A DNA stretch of 46,975 nt, taken from the NCBI GenBank assembly GCA_022799755.1, contig JAAWOU010000021.1, positions 1-46,975 on the forward strand, read 5' to 3'. Position numbers and translations under genes: made by a program. Position 1 is the stretch's first letter. The number at the start of each line of letters is the position of its first letter. The notes below the pieces were generated by a model. The model was not told where the DNA came from, searched no databases, and was given only the letters and a program-made list of their open reading frames with translations. Source of the DNA: Lachnospiraceae bacterium (GTDB lineage Bacteria > Bacillota > Clostridia > Lachnospirales > Lachnospiraceae). Shown here piece by piece: positions 7,095-15,212 of the stretch.

Positions 7095-8699
7095 TCATGA
7101 CTCATTCATATTTTCCATATATGCATTGTACGCCTGCATCTGCAGCTCTATATAAGTCTCTAACTGCATTTTATTTAACTGTTCAAGATAAGCATCCCAC
7201 TCTTCTTCAACACCGCCATCCACTACCCAATGTGCATATTGTGTCTCTGCATAGCCGATCAAATCCTGTTGAATGCCTGCCAGCGCCTCTGCCTCTTCCG
7301 TCGTATACTTGACTACCGGAAATGCATCGCGGGCATACTTTCCATTCACACTGTCTCTGGCCAATTTAGCTGCCACTTCCTCTCCCTCTGGAAGTATGAC
7401 ATTATTTGTCTCAAATTCTTTCGACATATACGCCATGGAATTTCCTTTAAAGGAATGTGCCCAAGCTGATGTGGATAAATCGCCTCCATCTGCCGGAAGC
7501 AATACCTGGTATGTTCCATCCCCATTGTCTGCTATACACTCAGGAACAGGACCAAAATAGTTTTGGAGGGTAGCTACATCTGTATAAAACTCATCTGCCC
7601 ATTGCAGCAGCTTCTCTGGGTTCTCACATTTATTCGAGATATAAAACTCTCCTGTATGCATACTTGTACTAAGGTTATGGTCAATATATCTGTTGCCATC
7701 AGGTCCGGCAAGGGCTTCGGGCATAATAAATCCTTCTGGCATATCCCACCCGAATTCGCATCCCACAGTCTTCGCAGCATTCATGGATGCATCCGCTGTA
7801 AAGTATTCCGGATCCAGAATGCCTTCGGCATACAACGTATGCATCCAGACAACTGCTTCCTTAAATTTTTCTTCCGCAGGTATAAATACCGGTTCTCCTT
7901 CGCTGTTCAATCCCATATAGTTACTGGGGTTTATCTGTAATCCAAATGGAACAAGTATCCTTCTGGTATCAAAATAAAAGTTCAGAGTAGGATAGCCGCA
8001 TCCCACTACACCTGTCTCATTATCAGGGTCCCCATCGCCGTCTGCATCTTGCTCTATAAAGGCTTTCAGCACATCCTGCAGTTCCAGGTAAGTAGTCGGA
8101 ACTTCCTTGCCGACATTTTGCAGCCACTCGGGATTCAGATACAAAGCACCTTCCTGAATCGGTACAAAAGGTTCTTTGCTGACCAACCCATATATTTTGC
8201 CGTCTCTGTCTTTTGCCAATGCCAGCATTTGCGGATCTTCTTCGAATATTTTCGTTAAATTCGGCATATTCTCCGGGATTAAATCTGTCAGTTCCAGGAA
8301 CAGGCCGCGATTGTTTATCACCTCATTCTCAAGTCCACAGTAGTGTCCCAAAAAAGCGTCAGGAAGTTCCTTGCTTGCCAGAATGAGTGATCTTTGTTCC
8401 TCCCAGTCGGCCATTGCATATATCTCCCACTCAATATGGATTCCATGCTTTTCCTCCAGTTCATCCAGAAACGCATTATTATCCACAAAATCACGATCCC
8501 CATCTGTCCTTACCACTGCAATCTTATATGTCGGGACCTCAGCTTCGCTGCCTGACACATTCTCCTCACTCTGTACCTGGCTGCTTTCATTTCCGGACGC
8601 ACTATTCTTTTCCGAGTCATCCCCTTTCCCGCAGCCCGCTAACAGCGCTGCCATTAACGTAATTCCAAGAATCGAACTTAACAACTTCCTTTTTTTCAT
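7095..8699 (-). CDS. Extracellular solute-binding lipoprotein (LipO type) of a sugar ABC importer
   Basis: This 534-residue lipoprotein has a lysine-rich start, a hydrophobic stretch and the lipobox LAGC with the acylated C23, followed by a serine/acid-rich linker. The length and the acidic loop DADGDGDPDNETG (a possible calcium site) match the large family 1 binding proteins that work with LplB/LplC permeases. It would capture an oligosaccharide outside the membrane and hand it to the two permeases encoded upstream in the operon. AGGAGG lies before the start. The ligand is not identifiable; related systems bind complex plant or host glycans. Confidence 0.88.
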   Translation of the reverse strand: MKKRKLLSSILGITLMAALLAGCGKGDDSEKNSASGNESSQVQSEENVSGSEAEVPTYKIAVVRTDGDRDFVDNNAFLDELEEKHGIHIEWEIYAMADWEEQRSLILASKELPDAFLGHYCGLENEVINNRGLFLELTDLIPENMPNLTKIFEEDPQMLALAKDRDGKIYGLVSKEPFVPIQEGALYLNPEWLQNVGKEVPTTYLELQDVLKAFIEQDADGDGDPDNETGVVGCGYPTLNFYFDTRRILVPFGLQINPSNYMGLNSEGEPVFIPAEEKFKEAVVWMHTLYAEGILDPEYFTADASMNAAKTVGCEFGWDMPEGFIMPEALAGPDGNRYIDHNLSTSMHTGEFYISNKCENPEKLLQWADEFYTDVATLQNYFGPVPECIADNGDGTYQVLLPADGGDLSTSAWAHSFKGNSMAYMSKEFETNNVILPEGEEVAAKLARDSVNGKYARDAFPVVKYTTEEAEALAGIQQDLIGYAETQYAHWVVDGGVEEEWDAYLEQLNKMQLETYIELQMQAYNAYMENMNES

Positions 8700-8767
8700 T
8701 TTTTCCTCCTGTTTTCGTTTATTTTTAATCTTTTATACTCATTTAACTTTCCAAGATCTCAGCAATA

Positions 8768-9673
8768 CTACCCCTTTACAGAACCTATCATCACCCCCTG
8801 GTTAAAGTATTTTTGAACAAAAGGATACAGACAAAGGATCGGAGCCGAAGACACCACTATCGTACAATACTTCAATAATTCCGTCATACGCAGTTTCTCC
8901 TCCGCCATTCCTGTTCCTTCAGTCATTTTTGCCATCTCTTTGCTGGTTATCAAAATATTTCTGAGCAATATCTGCAATGGCTGTAAATCTGGATTTCTGA
9001 TATAAATCAGCGCCTGAAAATAAGAATTCCAGATCCCCACAGCGGACCATAATGTTATTACCGCAATGATGGCTTTGGACAGCGGCAGCACCACCCGCAT
9101 AAAGTAAAATTTATAGCTGCATCCGTCCAGTTGAGCCGCTTCCCATATCTCTTCCGGCACGCTGTTCTGAAAAAAGGTCCTGGATACAATCACATAATAT
9201 GTTATAACAGCCCCTGGAATAATCATAACCCATATTGTATCAACCAGCCTCAAACTGCTGATCAACATATAGGTGGGAATCAAGCCTCCCGAGAAGAACA
9301 TAGGGATGATAAACAGTGTCATAATGAATCCCTTTCCCACCAGTTCTTTTCTCGACAGGGCATAGCCGGCAGGTATGTTCACCAGCAAAACCATTAAAGT
9401 ACCGGCCAGAGTATAGAATATAGTATTCCCATAACATGCCCATATCTGTTTATAGCCGAGAAGCACTTGGTAGCCTTCCAAACTGATATTCACAGGCAGA
9501 AAGAGAACCTGACCGCCGGCTACTGCCTTTGGATCGCTAAAGGATGCAATCAGGACAAAATACATAGGATAAAAGCAGACTATCAACAACAAAATCGCTA
9601 TCCCATACAAGAAAATATTAAATACGATATCCGACCTGTTTCTGTTTTTCACTTGAAGAATTTTACTTGCCAT
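8768..9673 (-). CDS. Carbohydrate ABC transporter permease, LplC-like
   Basis: About 301 residues with six predicted membrane helices. The cytoplasmic EAA loop that docks to the ATPase is visible as EIWEAAQLDGCSYKFYF followed by VVLPLSKA. The start at 9673 is preferred because AAAGGGA lies six bases before it; the frame could extend to 9697 without a good site. It is the second permease of the locus, 27 nt after the LplB-like gene, and would form a heterodimer with it. No ATPase is encoded here, so a shared MsmX-type ATPase elsewhere in the genome is the expected partner (family knowledge). Confidence 0.88.
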   Translation of the reverse strand: MASKILQVKNRNRSDIVFNIFLYGIAILLLIVCFYPMYFVLIASFSDPKAVAGGQVLFLPVNISLEGYQVLLGYKQIWACYGNTIFYTLAGTLMVLLVNIPAGYALSRKELVGKGFIMTLFIIPMFFSGGLIPTYMLISSLRLVDTIWVMIIPGAVITYYVIVSRTFFQNSVPEEIWEAAQLDGCSYKFYFMRVVLPLSKAIIAVITLWSAVGIWNSYFQALIYIRNPDLQPLQILLRNILITSKEMAKMTEGTGMAEEKLRMTELLKYCTIVVSSAPILCLYPFVQKYFNQGVMIGSVKG

Positions 9674-9700
9674 ATCAATCCCTTTCTCATCCATCATCTG

Positions 9701-10636
9701 TTATATCAATGATGTATCACTTAATTTCGCTGATATATAATTGACAGTGAGCAGCAAAATCAGGTTAATAATGCTGTTAAACATATTGATTGCAGCCGAC
9801 AAACTATACTGCCCGCCAATCAGTCCCATTTTATATACATAAGTGGACAAAATTTCACTCGTGGAGATATTCAGGCTGTTCTGCAGCAGATACACTTTCT
9901 CGAAGCCTATTGACACCAGACTTCCCATCCGCAGGATAAACATAATTGTGACAGTGGGAAGCAGCAGGGGAAGGTCAATACGGGTCATCTTCTGCCATTT
10001 GCTGGCACCATCCATTGTTGCCGCCTCATAAAGAGAAGGGTCTATGGCCGACAGAGCCGCGATATGTACGATACTGTCAAATCCAATGTGCTGCCATGCT
10101 TCCGTCCACACATAAATGCTGGGGAATGCTCCTGGCTTACTCATAATGTTGGGCATTTTTATTTCGGCCAGACTTAAAAACTGTGCAATGATCCCCGAAC
10201 TGGGTGACAGAAACATAAGTATCATTCCGCACACGACAACCGTGGATATGAAATGGGGCAGATAGGTAACTACCTGGAACACTTTCTTAAATTTTCCGTT
10301 TCGCATCTGATTGCAGAGAAGGGCCAGCATGATGGGAAGAGGAAACGTGACCAACAGGCAATATACACTCAAGACCAAAGTATTTTTAAGCGTATTCCCA
10401 AATTGATAAGAGTTGATAAACTGCTTAAAGTATTTCAGCCCTACCCATTCACTGCCCCATATCCCTTTTTCTGCCACAAAATCTCTAAATGCAATTTGCA
10501 CCCCATACATAGGGCAATAGGTAAACAGGATCAACAGTACCAGCGCCGGAAATAAAAACAGGTATAGATCCCTGCATTTCCACATTCTTTTCCATATTTC
10601 CCCAAAGGAGAACTTTTTCCGCATTTGTTTTTCCAT
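9701..10636 (-). CDS. Carbohydrate ABC transporter permease, LplB-like
   Basis: A 311-residue inner-membrane protein with six predicted helices and the EAA motif SLYEAATMDGASKWQKM. It is the first gene of the importer operon (LplB-like, LplC-like, solute-binding protein, beta-helix protein). AGAGG precedes the ATG at 10636 by about eight bases. A terminator separates it from the upstream response regulator gene, and a likely promoter lies at 10677-10704, so the transporter can be induced separately from the two-component genes. Confidence 0.88.
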   Translation of the reverse strand: MEKQMRKKFSFGEIWKRMWKCRDLYLFLFPALVLLILFTYCPMYGVQIAFRDFVAEKGIWGSEWVGLKYFKQFINSYQFGNTLKNTLVLSVYCLLVTFPLPIMLALLCNQMRNGKFKKVFQVVTYLPHFISTVVVCGMILMFLSPSSGIIAQFLSLAEIKMPNIMSKPGAFPSIYVWTEAWQHIGFDSIVHIAALSAIDPSLYEAATMDGASKWQKMTRIDLPLLLPTVTIMFILRMGSLVSIGFEKVYLLQNSLNISTSEILSTYVYKMGLIGGQYSLSAAINMFNSIINLILLLTVNYISAKLSDTSLI

Positions 10637-10676
10637 GTGACTGCCTCTCTGATTGACTTTTTACTGTTATCATAAT

Positions 10677-10704
10677 ACTATAACTCACAAAACTCCTCTA
10701 ACAA
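10677..10704 (-). promoter_or_regulatory. Promoter of the importer operon
   Basis: Minus strand TTGTTA (10704-10699) and TATAGT (10682-10677) are 16 bp apart. It is placed between the terminator of the two-component genes and the LplB-like start. The YesN-like regulator encoded next door is the likely activator, as usual for this gene arrangement. Confidence 0.45.
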
Positions 10705-10724
10705 AATACAGCTTCCACAACAAT

Positions 10725-10752
10725 AAAAAAACGATGTCTATTCAAACACCGT
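10725..10752 (-). terminator. Rho-independent terminator after the response regulator gene
   Basis: On the minus strand ACGGTGT pairs with ACATCGT (one G-U pair, 8-nt loop), directly followed by seven T. It lies 55 nt past the response regulator stop. Confidence 0.8.
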
Positions 10753-10806
10753 CTTTTAGCATAGTCTTTATTTTGTTATTTATTCTTATATTTGTTATTT
10801 GTGCTT

Positions 10807-12348
10807 TTATTTCTTCTTTTCCATGAGCGCCCTGGCTCTATATTCATTCGGGGTATATCCTGTATAGTCTCTGAAAGTTTTACTAAAATAGGAGAAATTA
10901 TGGTATCCTGATATCATGGCAATCTGACTGACTGGCAGCGATGTCTGCTCCAAATCCTTTTTGGCAAGTTCCATCCTCTGTTCCATCACATAGGTAGATA
11001 TGCTTTTCCCCTCAGCTCCAATGAATATTTTTCCCACATAATCTTCGGACATATACATAACTTCAGCAATCTGCTTCCGGGACAAGTCATCTGCCAGATG
11101 CTCTCCGATATATCTTTTAATAGCTTCCGCTATCATTTCTTTCCTGGTATTATTCCCTTTATTCCTTTCCATCCGAGTAAACAGCCAGTCAATAAATCCC
11201 ATCATATGATTTACAGAATATATGGCGCAATCATAATACTCATCATATTCCTCGTTATCAAATATATGGGAAAACACCATGTGGTATTGTTCTAAAAGTC
11301 TATATACCATCCAAACCAGCTTTTTCCTGAAATTTTGAAGCCATTTAACCGGAAAGAATGCCTCTCCATTGATTTTCTCCAGGTACCGCTTCATCAAATC
11401 TGCCAGCGATTTCAGATCACTCATTCCACAGGCGTCTGTCATCCATTGGTCCCACGGCGCCACGCTCCTTTCCCAGTTTGATTCCGCACATTCCTGTACA
11501 GCCAGCACACCGGCATTCCCGGGCAAATATTTCTCCGCTATTTCCTCCATTTCCTCTTTAAATTCCAATATGTTCTGCAGGGGAAAGGAATTGCTGACAT
11601 AGATAAGCACATTGGGACTAATGGTTTGACAAATACAGTCTTTCAGTTGATACACCGCAGTTTTATGAGAAATATCTTCTTTAATCATTGCATACCACTC
11701 TATCTCATTATTCTGCACTATGGTTTCTAAAGGAATCCCTCTTTCTCCAAAAAACTCTTTTAACACATTTCTGATGGTAAAGTCTAAAATCTCATCTTTT
11801 TTTGCAACCCGTTTCTCATTATAATTTTTCGGGTAAATGCGAAAAAGATAGAGCCGCATGTATTCCGTCTTCTTTGGAATCATCTTCTGCGCGATTCCTG
11901 ATTTCAAATATTTTGCGCTGTCATCATGGCCTTTTAATATTTTTATATATAGATCATTCTTCTGATCTTCATCTACAACCGGAATCGTGGAAACCACTCG
12001 TCTGATGGTTTCCGCCAATTCCCGCAGCCGCACCGGCTTGAGCAGGTACTCGCTGACCCCCAGTTCAATCGCTTTCTGGGCATAGGAAAATTTAGCATAG
12101 CTGGACAGAACAATGCATTTCATTGGGAGCTTTTGGTTCCTGATCCATTCCAGCAGCTCAAGTCCACTTCCCTGGGACATTTCAATATCAGTCAGCAAAA
12201 CATGAATGGGATATATCTGCAGAATCTCTATGGCTTTACCCACATTATTTGCGATCAATGTCCTGCTTACCCCAATCTCCTGCCAGTTTAAGCTCTCAAC
12301 GATACTGTCCACCACTCTTTTGTCATCATCAACAATCATCAGGTTCAT
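10807..12348 (-). CDS. YesN-like response regulator with AraC-type DNA-binding domain
   Basis: A 513-residue regulator. The receiver domain (1-120) has the acidic pocket VDDD near the start, the phospho-acceptor D54 in LLTDIEMS and the conserved K104 in YLLKP. A long middle segment (about 130-400) is the usual variable linker. The C-terminal 100 residues are a double AraC helix-turn-helix with the typical signature ISGYHNFSYFSKTFRDYTG. The start at 12348 has GGAGGTG six bases upstream; an ATG at 12363 would include that site in the coding region. It overlaps the end of the histidine kinase gene by 20 nt, so translation is coupled. It should activate the downstream sugar importer in response to the kinase. 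Confidence 0.92.
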   Translation of the reverse strand: MNLMIVDDDKRVVDSIVESLNWQEIGVSRTLIANNVGKAIEILQIYPIHVLLTDIEMSQGSGLELLEWIRNQKLPMKCIVLSSYAKFSYAQKAIELGVSEYLLKPVRLRELAETIRRVVSTIPVVDEDQKNDLYIKILKGHDDSAKYLKSGIAQKMIPKKTEYMRLYLFRIYPKNYNEKRVAKKDEILDFTIRNVLKEFFGERGIPLETIVQNNEIEWYAMIKEDISHKTAVYQLKDCICQTISPNVLIYVSNSFPLQNILEFKEEMEEIAEKYLPGNAGVLAVQECAESNWERSVAPWDQWMTDACGMSDLKSLADLMKRYLEKINGEAFFPVKWLQNFRKKLVWMVYRLLEQYHMVFSHIFDNEEYDEYYDCAIYSVNHMMGFIDWLFTRMERNKGNNTRKEMIAEAIKRYIGEHLADDLSRKQIAEVMYMSEDYVGKIFIGAEGKSISTYVMEQRMELAKKDLEQTSLPVSQIAMISGYHNFSYFSKTFRDYTGYTPNEYRARALMEKKK

Positions 12349-14005
12349 CCGCTTCACCTCCAATGGGAAGGAAAATTTCTACGACTGTACCGTAGTCTTC
12401 TGCCATATTAGATATTTTAATATATGCCTCTTCCTGATAGAGCACCTGTAGCCTGCGCATTGCATTTTTAATGCCCACATGCTCTCTCCCTCCATATATG
12501 ATAGGCTCATCCCTCTTAATTGCTTCCAGAATATCCTTGGGAAATCCCTTCCCCGTATCTGATATGGACAGATACAGCCTGTCTCTTTCCTCATAATGTT
12601 CCCTGGCCGCATATATAGAAATACTTATTTTTTCATCCATCCTTGAGGCATGCTTCACTGCGTTTTCCACAAATGTCTGCAGAAGCAGTGTGGGAATCTC
12701 ACACTGCTCCACTCCGTCTTCTACTATACATTGAAATTCATGCATGTCTCCATATCTGAGATGACATATCTCCAAATAATTCTCAATATGATTTATTTCT
12801 TCTGCAATGCATTTCAGACTATGGGAATCCATAAACACATATCTGACATATTCTGACAGTGTTCCCACCATATCTACTATATCGTATTGTTTTGCCTGTT
12901 CCGCGATACTGTGAATTAAATTGAGGCAGTTTAAAAAGAAGTGGGGGCGGAGCTGTTCTTTTAGATATTCCATCTCCATCTGCTGTTTTGCAAGTTCTTT
13001 TTCATACAATGCTATCTTTAGATTCTGCAGCTCCTGAAACAGATCATCAAACCTTTCGCCCACTGCCGCCAATTCCAAAAGATTGCTGTCCTTATTCAAA
13101 TCGTTACCCGGATCCGTAATGCGACTTACAAGCTCCCTGACAGGAAGCAAAAGCTTTTTGACAGAATATCGGATGCAAAGTATAATAAGAAACAGAATAC
13201 AGCACACACTTATCAGGAGAAGTAATTGAAACCGCCGCAGCTTTGTAATAAGGCTGTCGTCTGTATGAATCGTCAGCTGCAGCTTGCCAAATTTTGCGAT
13301 ATCATATTCATATATCTGAAATTCCCGGGAAACTGCCTGTTCCTGCGTCACTCCACTGGCTGTCAATATCTGTTCATTCAAAAGGATGCAGGGCACTATT
13401 TTATATCCGGCATTTTCCAGAGAAAACATCTGCAGAAACTCCTGAACATTCATTATACATCCTATCATTTTCCCATTGTTTTCATAGGAATTAAACAAGA
13501 AACTACTGTCTTTCGTCTCCAAAAAATCCCACTCATTTTTGTCAGAGCTTTTCTGTTTTTCAATGAGAGCCTCTGCCAATTGGCTTTTGTTGGGACTATT
13601 TTTATATATAATGGATGTATCCATAATTAACAGACCAGATCTCATATCATAAGTGTAAAAAAGATACTTCGATCCATATCTTAACCGCAGGTTTCTATTG
13701 ACATCCACAATCTCATAAATCGTTGGATACCACATAGCATCTTCGGGTCCTATACTCTCGGGAAGTGCTTTCACACTGTCGTTTTGCAGCAATGAATGAA
13801 CCAGCTCTGCATTCAGACTGTTAATCTCTTGATTTATTTGTTCTACATACAACTCTGTCAGATTATGCATCTGTTGTACAACCATTTTATCCATCAAATT
13901 GGAAATAAGCAAAAATAGCAGTACGACAATAATATAAGCTATTGTAATATAGCCCCAGGCTCTCCCAATTACCTTTAATAATGTGTCTTTTCTTTTCTGA
14001 TCCAT
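12329..14005 (-). CDS. YesM-like sensor histidine kinase
   Basis: A 558-residue membrane kinase. The first helix (about 16-36) and second helix (about 260-280) enclose an extracytoplasmic sensor of some 220 residues. A HAMP-like segment and coiled coil follow, then the His_kinase motif EQLRPHFFLNCLNLIHS with phospho-accepting H355, and an ATPase domain with SDTGKGFP. The ATG at 14005 is used; a TTG lies one codon before. The ribosome binding site is weak, which suggests low expression. It is first in the two-gene operon with the YesN-like regulator, and upstream lie a cre-like site and an inverted repeat (14157-14193). It likely senses the sugar, perhaps through the binding protein at 7095-8699 (inference). 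Confidence 0.92.
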   Translation of the reverse strand: MDQKRKDTLLKVIGRAWGYITIAYIIVVLLFLLISNLMDKMVVQQMHNLTELYVEQINQEINSLNAELVHSLLQNDSVKALPESIGPEDAMWYPTIYEIVDVNRNLRLRYGSKYLFYTYDMRSGLLIMDTSIIYKNSPNKSQLAEALIEKQKSSDKNEWDFLETKDSSFLFNSYENNGKMIGCIMNVQEFLQMFSLENAGYKIVPCILLNEQILTASGVTQEQAVSREFQIYEYDIAKFGKLQLTIHTDDSLITKLRRFQLLLLISVCCILFLIILCIRYSVKKLLLPVRELVSRITDPGNDLNKDSNLLELAAVGERFDDLFQELQNLKIALYEKELAKQQMEMEYLKEQLRPHFFLNCLNLIHSIAEQAKQYDIVDMVGTLSEYVRYVFMDSHSLKCIAEEINHIENYLEICHLRYGDMHEFQCIVEDGVEQCEIPTLLLQTFVENAVKHASRMDEKISISIYAAREHYEERDRLYLSISDTGKGFPKDILEAIKRDEPIIYGGREHVGIKNAMRRLQVLYQEEAYIKISNMAEDYGTVVEIFLPIGGEADEPDDC

Positions 14006-14156
14006 CAATCTATTTTCTCACTTATCCTCACTAAAATCAGGATATTGTTAGCAGACTCATACCTATTTCTTTGTTATAGTAGCATATTCTTTATTTTACA
14101 GCAATCTTTTTCGAAGCCCTATACTTTCTCGCTGCTCATAAATTCTCCTTGTGACA

Positions 14157-14193
14157 TTGAAAACGTTAAAAATGGAAAGCATAACGCTTTCCA
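14157..14193. promoter_or_regulatory. cre-like site and adjacent inverted repeat
   Basis: TTGAAAACGTTAAAA (14157-14171) differs from the catabolite-responsive element consensus at one position. Next to it TGGAAAGC and GCTTTCCA (14173-14180 and 14186-14193) form an 8-bp inverted repeat around 5 bp. Both lie about 150-190 bp upstream of the histidine kinase gene. CcpA control is inferred. Confidence 0.45.
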
Positions 14194-14234
14194 ATGCGCC
14201 TATCTGATTTAATATGGGTTTCAGAAATATTTCT

Positions 14235-14292
14235 AACACATTGGGACTTTGATTTCACTATCTTTTATGAAAATGCGCTGGCGAAAGCTGGC
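14235..14292. repeat. Right copy of 58-bp direct repeat
   Basis: It matches 5289-5346 at 55 of 58 positions in the same orientation. It lies between the outward ends of the histidine kinase gene and the DUF3892 gene, so the pair frames the whole AT-rich locus. The terminal hairpin is kept as GCTGGC-GAAA-GCTGGC with G-U pairs. Confidence 0.85.
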
Positions 14293-14386
14293 AGGTATTT
14301 CTCCCTGTATACGGATAATACTATGGCTGAACCATAAAACCGAATTTTTTATTTGAATGCCCGCCCCTCGGGCAGAAAGGATAAAT

Positions 14387-14692
14387 ATGGAAAACAAAAC
14401 AAATGACACAAGACTCACCGCCGCTCTGGCCAAGAACACGCTGGATGAGATTCCCCAGCCCAAGTCAGATGCAAAGGAGATTGTAGGCTTAGTGAAGCAC
14501 AGCGGCAAGATCGACGGCTACCAGCTCTCCGACGGCTCTACCGTCTCTAAGGAGGAGGGCGTGCAGATGGCAAAGTCCGGGGACATCAAGGGCGTGGGCG
14601 TGGCCCACAGGGGAGATACGGAATACCTGAAATCCATCCCGGACGGCTCCGACGACAACAATCTGGGAAGTCTGCCCTCCGTCTCAGGCTGA
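14387..14692 (+). CDS. DUF3892 family protein
   Basis: A soluble 101-residue protein with the DUF3892 pattern: a strand around VGLVKHSGKIDGYQLSDGS, then SKEEGVQMAKSGDIKGVGVAHR, ending near EYLKSIPDGSDDN. The start at 14387 is fixed by AGAAAGGA six bases upstream; a longer frame from 14357 lacks such a site. A small hairpin (GCCCG/CGGGC, 14359-14373) lies just upstream of the ribosome binding site. Function of this family is unknown. Its G+C-rich codon use differs from the AT-rich block to its left, which supports a boundary near 14.3 kb. Confidence 0.8.
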   Translation: MENKTNDTRLTAALAKNTLDEIPQPKSDAKEIVGLVKHSGKIDGYQLSDGSTVSKEEGVQMAKSGDIKGVGVAHRGDTEYLKSIPDGSDDNNLGSLPSVSG

Positions 14693-14713
14693 CCTTGCCT
14701 GTGCCGGGATTTT

Positions 14714-14747
14714 GTTACTGTTCACGGGTAGTTCCGCGAACAGTAAC
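14714..14747. repeat. REP-like palindrome downstream of the DUF3892 gene
   Basis: GTTACTGTTC (14714-14723) pairs perfectly with GAACAGTAAC (14738-14747). The word CGGGATTTT occurs on both sides. It could terminate the DUF3892 transcript, and related words (GTTACTG followed by TTCA or CTCA) recur at 34794 and, inverted, near 37684-37694. Confidence 0.5.
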
Positions 14748-14890
14748 GGGATTTTCCCTCTTGACAGTTCCCCAGCGTCATCTTGTATGATACCTTATAG
14801 GTTCGGCGGCCGCGCCGGGCAGGAACGTAAAAAAGCTGACGCAAAAGGAGAAAGAGGGTTCGCTTTTCGCTGCGCAGGCTCCGGGAGATC

Positions 14891-15067
14891 ATGACTTTCC
14901 AAAACATGGAGCCGCAGCTGACAGAACAGAAAAAGCTGCTGCTGGGCAGGAAGCAGCAGTTAGCGGTAATCTCCGCCATCGAGATCACGGAAAACAGCCG
15001 GGAAAGCGGACTCAGCCTGTCATTTCTTGTCCACAGTGCACAAAAGTACCGTAAAGTCAGCATATAA
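14891..15067 (+). pseudogene. Possible gene remnant, 58 codons
   Basis: A short frame starting at an ATG without a ribosome binding site reads as a charged amphipathic helix (LTEQKKLLLGRKQQLAVISA) followed by a Ser/Leu-rich end. Upstream in the same frame, codons continue back to a stop near 14837, which is compatible with the 3' end of a lost gene, perhaps a regulator with a C-terminal helix. It was not recognised. It may also be noise; the promoter of the GH31 gene begins immediately after it. Confidence 0.25.
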
Positions 15068-15074
15068 AGTCATC

Positions 15075-15103
15075 TTGTAAACAGCTGACAGGCAATCTAT
15101 AAT
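15075..15103 (+). promoter_or_regulatory. Promoter of the alpha-xylosidase gene
   Basis: TTGTAA (15075-15080) and TATAAT (15098-15103) are 17 bp apart, giving a leader of about 100 nt before the start at 15213. The leader contains two similar words (GGTTCCGTGTACAT and GGTTCCGTGTGCAG), of unknown meaning. Confidence 0.65.
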
Positions 15104-15212
15104 AGAAACATGATAATAGGATTCCCGCACCGGTTCCGTGTACATACCATGACGACAGGGTTCGCCCGGCGGTTCCGTGTGCAGCTGCGAAAAAGCGAAA
15201 GGAGACGCAAAC

